Of a stretch of DNA of 64,000 bases, positions 26,689 through 34,934 are shown in pieces. The stretch is from an uncultured Oscillospiraceae bacterium (GTDB lineage Bacteria; Bacillota; Clostridia; Oscillospirales; Ruminococcaceae). The stretch is taken from positions 211,064 through 275,063 of the forward strand of contig CAKSZX010000002.1 of assembly GCA_934526065.1 (NCBI GenBank), given 5' to 3'. Made by a program: the position numbers and the translations under genes. How positions within the stretch are numbered: position 1 is the stretch's first letter; the number at the start of each line of letters is the position of its first letter. The notes below the pieces were generated by a model, which was given only the letters and a program-made list of their open reading frames with translations, made no database searches and had not been told where the DNA came from.

Positions 26689-27456
26689 GTGAATAATAAA
26701 ATGAGAAATTTCCTAATTTTATTTTTAATAATATTATTTACTGGGTGCAGTACTCTTAATATCAGTAATACGGATTGGAACAGTTCACTAAGTTCTTCAC
26801 AACAGTCTTATGAGGTAAATGTAAACAATACTTTAAAGGGCGTTGATGACAGCGGTGAAGAAATAGATGAAAATTTACTTGCAAAATTGAGAGAAAATCA
26901 AGAAATAAACGAGGATATTGTTGCCGTAATGACAATACCTGGCACTCAACTTGATGTTTTGGTTGCATACCGTGAGGGAGAGGAAGAATATTATCTCAAT
27001 CGTGATATTCACGGTAATTACAGCGTTGCCGGCATTCCTTTTATGCAGCAGGAATTTACTCTTGACTCAGACAATAATGTTATTATATACGGCCATTATT
27101 ACAAAGACGGCAGAGTATTTGGAACACTGCATAATTACATAGATTATCCCGATTATTATCAAGAAAATAAGGATATAACTATTGTAACAAACGATAAGCA
27201 ATACACTTTTCGCATCTTTGCTGTGGCTGTTATGGAAATACAAGAAAATGACGGATTTGTTTATAATTCGTCGGCGTACAAGCAATTCAATAAGACAGAA
27301 TTTGACACTTTTATAAGCCATGTATTTGCAAACAACAAATGTGAAACAGGAGAGAGTGTCACAATTAACGATAGAATATTGATGTTATCCACTTGTTACA
27401 GTTATGAAGCAACAGATACTCGTAGAGTAGTGGCCTTTGCAAAAGAGATAGAATAG
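26689..27456 (+). CDS. Second class B sortase, lipoprotein-type
   Basis: The product is 255 aa from a GTG at 26689, 12 nt after AAGGAAG (an ATG at 26701 is too far). Its signal ends in a lipobox LFTGC (Cys20), unusual for a sortase, which normally keeps a membrane helix. Catalytic residues are His in IIYGHYY (about 136), Cys in LSTCYSYE (about 236) and Arg in TDTRRVV (about 246). MTIPGTQLDVLV replaces the usual class B opening. It is 23 kb away from the surface locus and has no obvious substrate next to it. Confidence 0.8.
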   Translation: MNNKMRNFLILFLIILFTGCSTLNISNTDWNSSLSSSQQSYEVNVNNTLKGVDDSGEEIDENLLAKLRENQEINEDIVAVMTIPGTQLDVLVAYREGEEEYYLNRDIHGNYSVAGIPFMQQEFTLDSDNNVIIYGHYYKDGRVFGTLHNYIDYPDYYQENKDITIVTNDKQYTFRIFAVAVMEIQENDGFVYNSSAYKQFNKTEFDTFISHVFANNKCETGESVTINDRILMLSTCYSYEATDTRRVVAFAKEIE

Positions 27457-27480
27457 ATTGCACAAAAATTTATTAAAACA

Positions 27481-27510
27481 AAAAGCCGTTACTGGGTAGC
27501 TAACGGCTTT
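27481..27510 (-). terminator. Terminator behind the HicB remnant
   Basis: AAAGCCGTTA (27482-27491) pairs with TAACGGCTTT (27501-27510). On the minus strand it is followed by a long T-rich run, so it fits the end of the minus-strand hicB-like fragment. Confidence 0.7.
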
Positions 27511-27518
27511 GGCATAGG

Positions 27519-27656
27519 TTATAGATTAAGCTGTTTTACAAGAGCATCTTTTAAAGTTTTGGAAAAGTTTACTCCCCGAGAAACAGCAGCATCGTTAAGC
27601 CATGCAGGAATGGTAAGATTTTTCCTTAGATGAGCTTGAAATATATTTTTAAGATA
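27519..27656 (-). pseudogene. HicB-family antitoxin remnant
   Basis: Translating the minus strand gives a C-terminal fragment of about 45 codons with RKNLTIPAWLNDAAVSRGV and NFSKTLKDALVKQLNL before a stop at 27519-27521. This is the ribbon-helix-helix end of HicB-type antitoxins. A stop codon lies just upstream (about 27657-27659), the N-terminal domain is missing and no hicA toxin gene is present. It is therefore a decayed toxin-antitoxin locus. It also retains its terminator. Confidence 0.65.
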
Positions 27657-27696
27657 TTATTTCAAATACACAGTTAAATTGAACGTAATATTACAA

Positions 27697-27723
27697 AAAA
27701 GAGCCGCTTTAAACGGCTCTTTT
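27697..27723. terminator. Bidirectional terminator
   Basis: AAAAGAGCCG (27697-27706) pairs with CGGCTCTTTT (27714-27723) around a 7-nt loop. T-runs occur on both strands. The following 130 nt to the next promoter show no gene. Confidence 0.85.
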
Positions 27724-27852
27724 CTGTGTGACAGACCTTATGGAGAAATGTCAATGACGGGAAGCTCATAAAGTCTATCATTTGTCGGGCAATATCATTA
27801 TATTATATCTAAAATAACTCTGTCAAATGTGAGAATTGGGTGTTTTACAGTG

Positions 27853-27881
27853 TTGACATTACAACAATAATCATATATAAT
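27853..27881 (+). promoter_or_regulatory. Sigma-A promoter of leader copy 2
   Basis: TTGACA (27853-27858) and TATAAT (27876-27881) are 17 nt apart. The promoter is nearly identical to that of copy 3. Confidence 0.9.
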
Positions 27882-27886
27882 TTAAG

Positions 27887-28096
27887 TATTAGGTAGCCGG
27901 TGCCGATTTACCGGTAATTAGAGAACGATAGTTATAGCAAATAACTAATCGTAATGTAAGCGAAAGCTTGCACATTTGAGTAACGCCTGTTTATTACAGG
28001 TGGCAGTAAAGATTTTTAAAAGAAATATTTTGTATAACATATAAGGACTAATAAAATACAGTAGTTTTGGCTACTGCTGTTTTGTTAGTCTTTTTT
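27887..28096 (+). ncRNA. Structured leader RNA, copy 2 of 3, ending in a terminator
   Basis: It has the same order of helices as copies 1 and 3. The third hairpin here is TGTAAGC-GAAA-GCTTGCA, with a GNRA tetraloop; copy 3 changes the closing pair from U-G to U-A, which keeps the helix. It ends in GACTAA (28046-28051) with TTAGTC (28085-28090), an inner CAGTAG/CTACTG stem and a T6 run. It heads the ssb unit. Confidence 0.78.
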
Positions 28097-28137
28097 GTTT
28101 ATATATATTAAAAACAAGGAATGAAAGGAGAATAGTA

Positions 28138-28581
28138 ATGAACAGCATTATTATTTCAGGCAGGCTAACGGCCTCGCCAAAAGTATCAAAAACATCAAAA
28201 GGAGAAAGTGTATTACGCTTTTCGGTAGCCGTACGGCGTAATTACAAAAATTCGTCAGGTGAGTATCCGACAGACTTTATAAAATGTGTTGCTTGGAGAA
28301 ATACAGCCGATTTTATCGAAAGAAATTGCGAAAAAGGCCAGTTCATGGAGGTCAGAGGTCCTCTTTATTCCGATAGATATCAGGATAAGGATACCGGCAA
28401 AAACTTGACGGACTGGCACATCAATGTAGAAGAGGCACGACCTATATTTACAGGAAAGAAAAAAGAAGTCGAAAACAACCCTGCTACTGCTGCAACAAGT
28501 TCAAATGTGACTTTCAGCACAGCAGATTTAGACAATGACGAATTCAGAGTTATCACCGATGACGGTGATTTACCGTTCTGA
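28138..28581 (+). CDS. ssb: Single-stranded DNA-binding protein
   Basis: The product is 147 aa with AAAGGAGA ahead of the ATG. The OB fold is clear: MNSIIISGRLTASPKV, then VLRFSVAVRRNY, DFIKCVAWRNTADFI and GQFMEVRGPLYSDRYQDK. The acidic tail ends in DDGDLPF, the conserved tip that recruits partner enzymes. Its length is slightly short for a chromosomal SSB, as expected for a mobile-element copy. It is the first gene behind leader copy 2 and should coat strands made by the YqaJ nuclease and RecD-like helicase, or transferred DNA. Confidence 0.93.
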   Translation: MNSIIISGRLTASPKVSKTSKGESVLRFSVAVRRNYKNSSGEYPTDFIKCVAWRNTADFIERNCEKGQFMEVRGPLYSDRYQDKDTGKNLTDWHINVEEARPIFTGKKKEVENNPATAATSSNVTFSTADLDNDEFRVITDDGDLPF

Positions 28582-28605
28582 ATTTCAAAAAGAAGTAACA
28601 AAAGG

Positions 28606-28641
28606 TGAGAATAGAGTATATAAAACTCTATTCTCATTTTT
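28606..28641 (+). terminator. Terminator after ssb
   Basis: A perfect 12-bp stem TGAGAATAGAGT/ACTCTATTCTCA (28606-28617 with 28625-28636) closes a 7-nt loop and is followed by TTTTTATTT. The next ATG comes only 11 nt later. Confidence 0.88.
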
Positions 28642-28647
28642 ATTTCT

Positions 28648-28884
28648 ATGGAAAAGATAACAAAAGAAAATACATATGTATGGTACACCTCTGAGGGCTG
28701 GAAAACTCTTAATGAGATATTGGTTAATCTTTCCGGCCTTGGAATTGGTGAAATACCCATAACAAATCTTGAGTTTGTGCCCGCCGGAATGAATTATGAG
28801 TTTTTATGTGAACTTATCAATGCTGATGGTTGTTCGGCAAGGTATGACGCCAAAGAGATAGACATATATGTGAAAATAATATAA
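28648..28884 (+). CDS. Small protein of unknown function
   Basis: The open frame gives 78 aa (MEKITKENTYVWYTSEGWKT to KEIDIYVKII), an acidic soluble protein. The ATG comes right after the ssb terminator and has no convincing ribosome binding site, so expression is uncertain. The frame fills the gap to the next ribosome binding site, which favours a real gene. No family is recognised. Confidence 0.5.
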   Translation: MEKITKENTYVWYTSEGWKTLNEILVNLSGLGIGEIPITNLEFVPAGMNYEFLCELINADGCSARYDAKEIDIYVKII

Positions 28885-28904
28885 CGAAAAAGGAGATAAT
28901 CAAA

Positions 28905-30884
28905 ATGATTGACACGAAAAAGGTAAAAGAAGTAATTTGGGGCAGCAGTGCAATGTTTAGACCTGAATTTCCAAAGCAAATAATGAATTGGGGCTTGCCG
29001 GCACCGCTTAACAGCTTGGAGTTTTATACTGAGACACATTCTTTTGACGGTATAACAAATAAAAATATTGTTCCGTCACCGGCTGTTGCAGAGGCCATGT
29101 TTAAACGGTATGTGTTAGAAATGACAGAACGTTTTGACGGTTTGGGTGCTTGCTCATTTAATGAAAAAACGAGAAATTTTTATGTTGAGTATCCGATATA
29201 TGACATGATGAATGGGTTAAATAACATACTTGATGCCCCGGAAAAGTATAAAAGTAAAAAATGTATTTGTTTAAAATACAACACTGACAGTGGAAATTTA
29301 AAAGCAGTTTTCAAAAAAGGTGCAGAATCAAAAAAATATGAAATAGCCCAAAAGGTTATTACATCACCTACTCCCAAAGCATTCACATCTCGGGCAGTAA
29401 TATTTATGATGATTGTTTATGATATGAGCTTTGGACATAGCTCACGGTTATTAGATTATTTGCAGAAATTTGGCAAATATTTCAGAGAATATGAGAAATC
29501 CGATGATATCTATTTTAAGAAAAACAGGATGAGCGAAATGAAAGAAACAGTGGCTCAGGTTACAAGCATACTGTATGCAAGGACAACTAACAGCACTTAC
29601 AGCGATAAAGTTGACCGTATAACTTTTGGTAAAATGGTTCCAATCAATATTGATTACAGCGTACCTTTGTTTATCACACCTGAAACAGAATGTTACGATT
29701 ATTTCCCTAAAATCGGGAAAATGCAATATATCGGAAGTTCAATTCCCGGAAATGGTGAGTTGGAGGTAAAATCTTCGGCTATTAAAGACGGACACGGTGT
29801 GGTATCAACAGTGACTGAAAGCAGTCAGCCGAACCGTAAGGGCATTTATGCGCCGTCTGACAGGGCTTTAAGTAAAGAGCTTGCAGAGCTAATTCCAAAA
29901 CGTAGCACAGACCTGCAAGACACAAAAGAAGCCGATGAGATAGGCAAGCATATTCAGCTTATAAGCAAGTGCCGAAACATTCTTTTAAGAGGTCCGGCCG
30001 GTGTAGGTAAAACATATATTGCACAAGAAGTTGCTTACTTACTGGGAAGACCATATTATTGTTTCAGTTGTACGCCTGACACAGATGAGTCAACACTTCT
30101 TCGCTCTATATTGCCGGAAGTAGAGGATAAAGTGGCAAATCAATCAAAAGAAGAATTCATAGCTAAACTTCCAAGTCCTTTTGATATGGAGGTTGACCCG
30201 GGAAAAGCCTATATCGCAATAACGGGTGTAGAAAAGGAGAATGCAACAGTAACGGATTGCTATTTTGCAATTCATGAGGCATTAAAAAACTACGAATCCG
30301 AACTCTCGTCATTAACAAAGTTTACGAAAGTTGATAGCCCTATAATTAAGGGTGTAGTAAACGGCGGCGTTGTAGAAATTCAGGAGGCAACTGTAATTAG
30401 AAATCCCGGCGCCCTTGTGGCTTTAAATTCACTTCTCAATGAGGGTGTAATAGAGTTAGCAACAGGAGAAAAGATAGTAAGACATCCGGACAGTGTCATT
30501 ATGTTTACGGCTAATGTAGACTATGATGGTATTCACAGCTTAAATCAATCTGTAATATCCCGTTGTAATCTTATTATGGATATGGATATGCCAAGTGACG
30601 ATGTTGTAATTAACAGAATTACAAGGCAAACGGGAATGTCAGACAATGAAGCAGTTGAAAAAATGGTTGACGTTATGCACCAAATAAATGCAGAACTTGA
30701 GCGCAACGGCTGTACAGACGGCACATGCGGTATCAGAGAGCTGATAAATTGGGCTGCTTCGGCAAAAGTAACCAATGATATTTACAAATCAGCATTATTG
30801 ACTGTTGTTCCGGCGTCAACAGCGGATAAAGATGTTCAGGCAAAGGTCCTTACTTGCGTGGAAACACGATTTAAGGCAGCATAA
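28905..30884 (+). CDS. MoxR-type AAA+ ATPase
   Basis: The product is 659 aa with AAAGGAGA as ribosome binding site. The first 340 residues are an unassigned domain. The AAA+ core follows: Walker A GPAGVGKTY (about 362-370), TDESTLLRSILPE, an insertion, then VALNSLLNEGVIEL (about 503) and HPDSVIMFTANVDYDG (about 527), with SVISRCN as arginine-finger region. This is the MoxR/NorQ (CbbQ-like) pattern. Such ATPases work with VWA-domain proteins to remodel protein complexes. The VWA protein at 31309 is the evident partner. Confidence 0.85.
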   Translation: MIDTKKVKEVIWGSSAMFRPEFPKQIMNWGLPAPLNSLEFYTETHSFDGITNKNIVPSPAVAEAMFKRYVLEMTERFDGLGACSFNEKTRNFYVEYPIYDMMNGLNNILDAPEKYKSKKCICLKYNTDSGNLKAVFKKGAESKKYEIAQKVITSPTPKAFTSRAVIFMMIVYDMSFGHSSRLLDYLQKFGKYFREYEKSDDIYFKKNRMSEMKETVAQVTSILYARTTNSTYSDKVDRITFGKMVPINIDYSVPLFITPETECYDYFPKIGKMQYIGSSIPGNGELEVKSSAIKDGHGVVSTVTESSQPNRKGIYAPSDRALSKELAELIPKRSTDLQDTKEADEIGKHIQLISKCRNILLRGPAGVGKTYIAQEVAYLLGRPYYCFSCTPDTDESTLLRSILPEVEDKVANQSKEEFIAKLPSPFDMEVDPGKAYIAITGVEKENATVTDCYFAIHEALKNYESELSSLTKFTKVDSPIIKGVVNGGVVEIQEATVIRNPGALVALNSLLNEGVIELATGEKIVRHPDSVIMFTANVDYDGIHSLNQSVISRCNLIMDMDMPSDDVVINRITRQTGMSDNEAVEKMVDVMHQINAELERNGCTDGTCGIRELINWAASAKVTNDIYKSALLTVVPASTADKDVQAKVLTCVETRFKAA

Positions 30885-30898
30885 AACAAGGAGAAATA

Positions 30899-30951
30899 AC
30901 CTATAAGGTTACTCAAAGTTGGCAGTTACCTTATAGGTAATTGCCAATTTT
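30899..30951 (+). promoter_or_regulatory. Attenuator with two mutually exclusive hairpins
   Basis: Hairpin A pairs 30899-30913 with 30924-30938 (14 of 15 positions). Hairpin B pairs 30919-30930 with 30936-30947 (12 bp including one G-U) and is followed by TTTT, so it is a terminator. The arms overlap, so the two cannot form together. This is the classical antiterminator/terminator layout, placed between the MoxR gene and the next gene. Confidence 0.7.
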
Positions 30952-30978
30952 GTCCCTTATACAAAAGGAGATAAGAAA

Positions 30979-31299
30979 ATGGCAGAAAGATTTAAAATAG
31001 TAAAGAATAATAGCTTTTTATTAAAATTGAGATTGAACAAGCAATTTAATGAATTTGAAAAACTGCTTGGCACAATGACAGGCAGTGAAAGGGCGACTTA
31101 TGCAAGAAGATATTTTGATTATAAAAGAATTGTTAGTGATATAAACCGAACAGAAATAGACCGGGATATAGCAGAAAAACTTGTTAATTCTAATATCGAT
31201 ATACTTAAAACTTCTCATTTACTTATGGAGTTAAATCGAAGATGGCAAAATGACACTGATATTAAAGCGGTGTTAAATCATTTAGTAGATAAAGTTTGA
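30979..31299 (+). CDS. Small helical protein of unknown function
   Basis: The product is 106 aa with AAAGGAGA before the ATG. It is basic and predicted mostly helical (LNKQFNEFEKLLGTM, RARRYFDY-like ATYARRYFDYKRIV, LLMELNRRWQND). There is no signal or membrane segment. It lies between the MoxR ATPase and VWA genes and behind the attenuator, so an accessory role to that pair is possible. Family not recognised. Confidence 0.7.
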   Translation: MAERFKIVKNNSFLLKLRLNKQFNEFEKLLGTMTGSERATYARRYFDYKRIVSDINRTEIDRDIAEKLVNSNIDILKTSHLLMELNRRWQNDTDIKAVLNHLVDKV

Positions 31300-31308
31300 G
31301 GTGTTAGC

Positions 31309-33390
31309 ATGAAAGAAAAAAATTTAAGAGAACGAGAGATACGCAAAATCGTGTATTCTCTTGATACGGAATTGACAGATGAAGAGTTTTTCACCAATAA
31401 CGGTTTTAAAATGTTTTTGGTTGGCGGCGTAAATGCTTTGCTTATTGATTCACAGAGAAAAATTGAATTAAACACTCAGTATAGCAAAAGCACGCTTATT
31501 GCATTTACAGATAATCAGAGCGTATATATAAATCTTGATAATTACATAACAAGAAATATGCCCTCAAGAAAAGATAAGTATTTGTCTGTTTTAGGATTGA
31601 TATATCATGAAATAGGTCATGTTCTATACACTGATTTCACATATAATACAGTGATTGAAGAACAACTTAACAACCATGATGTATGGTTCCCGGCGGCAGT
31701 AGTAGATGAATATGATGTTATGGCAAAATTGAAGAAGTATCCGGTTCTAAAGGAACTTTTTCTAAAATTGTTTAACCGCATAGACAACAATATAGAGGAC
31801 GCATATATTGAAAATAAGATGAAAGCAAGATTTAGCGGTGGTGTATTTGAACAAGGACTTAACCTTGTAAATTCTTATCAGAAAAATAGTATGCCACCGT
31901 TAAAGGAGCTGCTTTGCGAAGAATACTCCCCATTAAACATAGCCTCTATTCTTATAGATGCCTGTCTTGATATTGCCAAGTACGATTACATTAACGGCTT
32001 AGACGATGAGAGTCTGGACGGTAAAAATTATGAAGCATATAAAAGGGAGATAAGTACAATTCGGGAAAAGATAACATCTTGCAGATTTGATAGCAACACA
32101 GATACAAGAAAAAAGGTAGGTTTGGAAATATCGCTGCAAATATTTAAGTATGTTCTTGAAGAATTTGGTGACTTACCTCATGACTTATCCGAAAAAGGAG
32201 AAATCCGCACCAAAGAGGAAAAATCCGAGGGAGAAACAGGTGAAACCAAATCATCACATACCGATATAGAAATTGAAATTCCGGATGAAATAGAAAAAAT
32301 CTTTGAGGATATTGATAAAAAGGGTACTGCAATTCCAAAAGGTGACACAAAACCAATTTCGGACTCGGATTTTGAAAGTGAAGATGAAAAGGAATTTTCG
32401 GAAGCTACTGATTATGACGAACTATGTAATTCAGTGGCAGAAGAAGTATATAACAGTGCAGAAGAAAAAGCCCTTAAAAGGGAGGCAAAAGAGATTTTTG
32501 TCAGGGTTTCCAATACACTGAAAGGCGAATATGCACGCGACTCATCATATGACAATATGGTTATGTCAAAATCATATGCCGTGGCTAATAGTGTGTGTCT
32601 TTCTGTAATGAAGCCTGAGTATGCAAATAAGCAGAACTATACTGAAATATACAGTGGTTTGCAAGCCTATTCAAAGGCTTTTGAGAAACTGTTGGCACCG
32701 GTACTTAAAGAGCGTGAAACAGATTCGTATCTCGAAGGGTTATATTCGGGGACAAGGATTTCTAACAAGAAACTATATCGAAATGACGGAAGAATTTTTC
32801 AAAAGAGACTTGTTGCTGACGGTAGGCCCGATATGGCTGTGTGCTTGCTCATTGACGAAAGCGGCAGCATGCGAGACAGTAAAGAAGAGGTTGCAAGAAA
32901 TGCTGCAATATTACTTGATGATGTGCTTAACAAACTGCAAATTACACATTGTGTAATAGGTCATAGCGGAGACATTTTTTTGGACAGCTCACTTGATCTG
33001 TTTTCCTACATCAACTTTGACGATTTTTCCGGGAAAAATAGTTATAAGCTCACAAAGATAACAGCCAGAGGACAAAACAGGGATGGACAAGCAATAGCTT
33101 ATTGCTGTGAAAGACTTTTAAAAAGACCCGAAAAACAGAAAATATTGTTTGTAATATCTGATGGCGAGCCATTGGCATATGGATACGAAGGAACATTCGC
33201 CAATGATGATGTAAAATATACCGTAGAAAGATATAAAAAAAGAGGAGTAAAAATAACTTCTCTTGGAATAGGCTATGATATAGACGAAAGCAAGCATACC
33301 AATATGTATGGCAGAAATTTTTTAATGGTGCAGGAATTGAATACACTTCCTCTTGAACTCACCAAATTATTAAAAAGAGAAATTCTATAA
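31309..33390 (+). CDS. VWA-domain protein with HExxH motif
   Basis: The product is 693 aa. YHEIGHVLYTDF (about 99-110) is an HExxH zinc-protease-like motif, as in CobT/DUF2201-type VWA proteins. The middle (about 285-390) is highly charged and Glu/Asp-rich. The VWA domain at the C-terminus has the MIDAS start LLIDESGSMRDS (about 513-524) and FVISDGEPLAYG (about 613). Paired with the MoxR ATPase upstream, it probably forms a chaperone-like remodelling machine. Whether the HExxH site is catalytic is unknown. It closes the unit begun by leader copy 2. Confidence 0.8.
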   Translation: MKEKNLREREIRKIVYSLDTELTDEEFFTNNGFKMFLVGGVNALLIDSQRKIELNTQYSKSTLIAFTDNQSVYINLDNYITRNMPSRKDKYLSVLGLIYHEIGHVLYTDFTYNTVIEEQLNNHDVWFPAAVVDEYDVMAKLKKYPVLKELFLKLFNRIDNNIEDAYIENKMKARFSGGVFEQGLNLVNSYQKNSMPPLKELLCEEYSPLNIASILIDACLDIAKYDYINGLDDESLDGKNYEAYKREISTIREKITSCRFDSNTDTRKKVGLEISLQIFKYVLEEFGDLPHDLSEKGEIRTKEEKSEGETGETKSSHTDIEIEIPDEIEKIFEDIDKKGTAIPKGDTKPISDSDFESEDEKEFSEATDYDELCNSVAEEVYNSAEEKALKREAKEIFVRVSNTLKGEYARDSSYDNMVMSKSYAVANSVCLSVMKPEYANKQNYTEIYSGLQAYSKAFEKLLAPVLKERETDSYLEGLYSGTRISNKKLYRNDGRIFQKRLVADGRPDMAVCLLIDESGSMRDSKEEVARNAAILLDDVLNKLQITHCVIGHSGDIFLDSSLDLFSYINFDDFSGKNSYKLTKITARGQNRDGQAIAYCCERLLKRPEKQKILFVISDGEPLAYGYEGTFANDDVKYTVERYKKRGVKITSLGIGYDIDESKHTNMYGRNFLMVQELNTLPLELTKLLKREIL

Positions 33391-33395
33391 TAGGA

Positions 33396-33426
33396 AAAAT
33401 GCAACCTCGGTAGAGGCTGCATTTTT
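33396..33426 (+). terminator. Terminator after the VWA gene
   Basis: AAAATGCA and CCTC (33396-33408) pair with GAGG and TGCATTTT (33413-33425) around one mismatch, followed by TTTTTT. It ends the unit of leader copy 2. Confidence 0.85.
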
Positions 33427-33534
33427 TCGTGTTCATAAATAAATCATCTTTGTGGTAAATATCATAATATTTATTTAAGATAATCAACACACCTTTATAT
33501 CCGGTATAAATACAGATGTCAATTATACAAACCA

Positions 33535-33563
33535 TTGCGTATAATGTCGAGTTTTGATATAAT
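33535..33563 (+). promoter_or_regulatory. Promoter of the type I toxin mRNA
   Basis: TTGCGT (33535-33540) and TATAAT (33558-33563) are 17 nt apart. The transcript should begin near 33570, just before a GTGCTACC...GGTAGACGGT repeat (33572-33595) that is echoed at the antisense RNA start. Confidence 0.7.
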
Positions 33564-33599
33564 ATTCACAGGTGCTACCAAAAACGGTAGACGGTGAAG

Positions 33600-33658
33600 C
33601 CCTTCTTTGATTTAAAGGAGGGATAAATAAAGCCCTCCAATCTGCAATGAAAGGAGGG
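33600..33658 (+). promoter_or_regulatory. Hairpins hiding the toxin ribosome binding site
   Basis: GCCCTTCTTT...AAAGGAGGG (about 33600-33622) forms one hairpin. A second CCCTCC (about 33633-33638) can pair with the true AAAGGAGG at 33650-33657. The sequence unit is duplicated, so alternative pairings are possible. This would keep toxin translation low until the RNA is processed. Confidence 0.6.
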
Positions 33659-33668
33659 TGATAGTATT

Positions 33669-33755
33669 ATGTACTTTACACTTTCCGAAATTATTCAACT
33701 CGGAACTTTAATTGTCAATATTACCAGCTTGATTTTTCAGGCAAAGAAAAAGTAA
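33669..33755 (+). CDS. Short hydrophobic type I toxin (holin-like/Fst-like)
   Basis: The product is 28 aa: an N-terminal LSEIIQL segment, a hydrophobic stretch LGTLIVNITSLIF and a basic QAKKK end. A perfect AAAGGAGG lies 10 nt upstream. Size and layout match the small putative holin-like or Fst/TxpA-type membrane toxins of Firmicutes. A convergent antisense RNA overlaps its 3' end. It is too short for routine gene finders. Similarity is by pattern, not by alignment. Confidence 0.72.
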   Translation: MYFTLSEIIQLGTLIVNITSLIFQAKKK

Positions 33756-33832
33756 CCGTCTTATTTGCCTCTGACGGTTACCAAATAAAAAGTAACTTCA
33801 ATGGCTAACCGTCTATCGGTAGCACTTTTCGT
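33742..33832 (-). ncRNA. Antisense antitoxin RNA
   Basis: On the minus strand TTGACA (complement of 33862-33867) and TATAAT (complement of 33839-33844) are 17 nt apart, so an RNA should start near 33832. It runs into a GTAACCGTC/GACGGTTAC hairpin (33752-33781) followed on that strand by CTTTTTCTTT, giving about 90 nt. It overlaps the end of the toxin frame. Its 5' part repeats the GTGCTACC and TAGACGGT motifs of the toxin mRNA, as in convergent Fst-type (pAD1 par) systems. Confidence 0.7.
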
Positions 33833-33921
33833 ATTTTCATTATATATCATATCATTAGCTTTGTCAATTAAACAAAATAAATCATTTGTGATTATTTTGA
33901 AAACGATTCCGAGGTTATACA

Positions 33922-34920
33922 ATGGCACATCCCCAACCAAAAATATATACTGATTATTTGGATAGTCCGGATTTTATTAAAAGTTTCATAGCATATCAGC
34001 GTACTATCAAGGGATTATCGCCCCGTACGACTGAGGCATACTATGTGGACTTAAAGTTATTTTTGAGATATATGTATCTAAAAAGGTTTGAAACCGTTGA
34101 CAACGATTTAATAAGCACTGTTGATATTTCAAAAATTGATTTTGAACTTGTAAAATCAGTTAAACAAAAAGACATAGTGGAATTTATGTATTATGTTACC
34201 GATGTAAGGGAGAATGACATAGGAACGAGAATCCGTAAGATGAACAGTCTTAATTCATTTTTTAAATATCTTACAAAAAGTGTAAACTTATTAGAGATCA
34301 ATCCATGTGAAAATATTGATTTGCCAAAAAAGTCCAAAAGGCTACCAAGATATTTATCACTTGAACAAAGCGAAAAATTACTTAACTCTGTTGAGACATA
34401 TTTTCCGTCGAGAGATTATTGCATTATCTTACTATTTTTGTGTTGTGGTATGCGCTTATCCGAACTCGTCGGAATAGATGTTCACGATATGCAAAAAGAC
34501 CGTATTCATATAATAGGCAAAGGCAACAAAGAAAGAATAGCATATCTTAATGACGCCTGTGTTTTAGCCGTTAATGAATATTTAGTCGAAAGAAATAGCA
34601 TCGTTTCTACGGAAATTGAGCCAGCATTGTTCATTTCAAAATTAACAAAAAAGCGAATATCTACAAGACGAGTTGAACAAATTGTGTCCGATTGCCTACG
34701 AAATGCCGGGTTGTCCGGATTAGGATTTTCGCCGCATAAGCTAAGACATACCGCAGCCACGCTACTTTATCGCTATGGTAGTGCAGATATATTAGCACTA
34801 AAAGAAATTTTAGGTCATGAGCATATATCTACAACAGAAATATATACTCATATTTCGGATGATGCAGTAGAAAAAGCTGCTAAAAGTTTACCGTTTTTTC
34901 AAAGTGACATACACCAATAA
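33922..34920 (+). CDS. XerC/D-like tyrosine recombinase
   Basis: The product is 332 aa. A core-binding SAM-like domain (KSFIAYQRTIKGLSPRTTEAYYVDLKLFL-type opening, about 20-130) is followed by the catalytic domain with Arg in CCGMRLSELVG (about 178), HKLRHTAATL (about 272-281), LGHEHISTTEIYTH with His about 299 and Tyr about 308. All expected residues are present. It could be the element's integrase, a dimer resolution enzyme or a DNA-inversion enzyme. Its position in the middle of the element argues against a simple end-located integrase. A 20-bp inverted repeat follows immediately. Confidence 0.87.
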   Translation: MAHPQPKIYTDYLDSPDFIKSFIAYQRTIKGLSPRTTEAYYVDLKLFLRYMYLKRFETVDNDLISTVDISKIDFELVKSVKQKDIVEFMYYVTDVRENDIGTRIRKMNSLNSFFKYLTKSVNLLEINPCENIDLPKKSKRLPRYLSLEQSEKLLNSVETYFPSRDYCIILLFLCCGMRLSELVGIDVHDMQKDRIHIIGKGNKERIAYLNDACVLAVNEYLVERNSIVSTEIEPALFISKLTKKRISTRRVEQIVSDCLRNAGLSGLGFSPHKLRHTAATLLYRYGSADILALKEILGHEHISTTEIYTHISDDAVEKAAKSLPFFQSDIHQ

Positions 34921-34934
34921 AATAGTTATCAGCC

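Noticed and set aside
33922..34920. Tyrosine recombinase as proof of the element's end
   Set aside because: It lies mid-element with element genes on both sides, so its presence does not locate a boundary.
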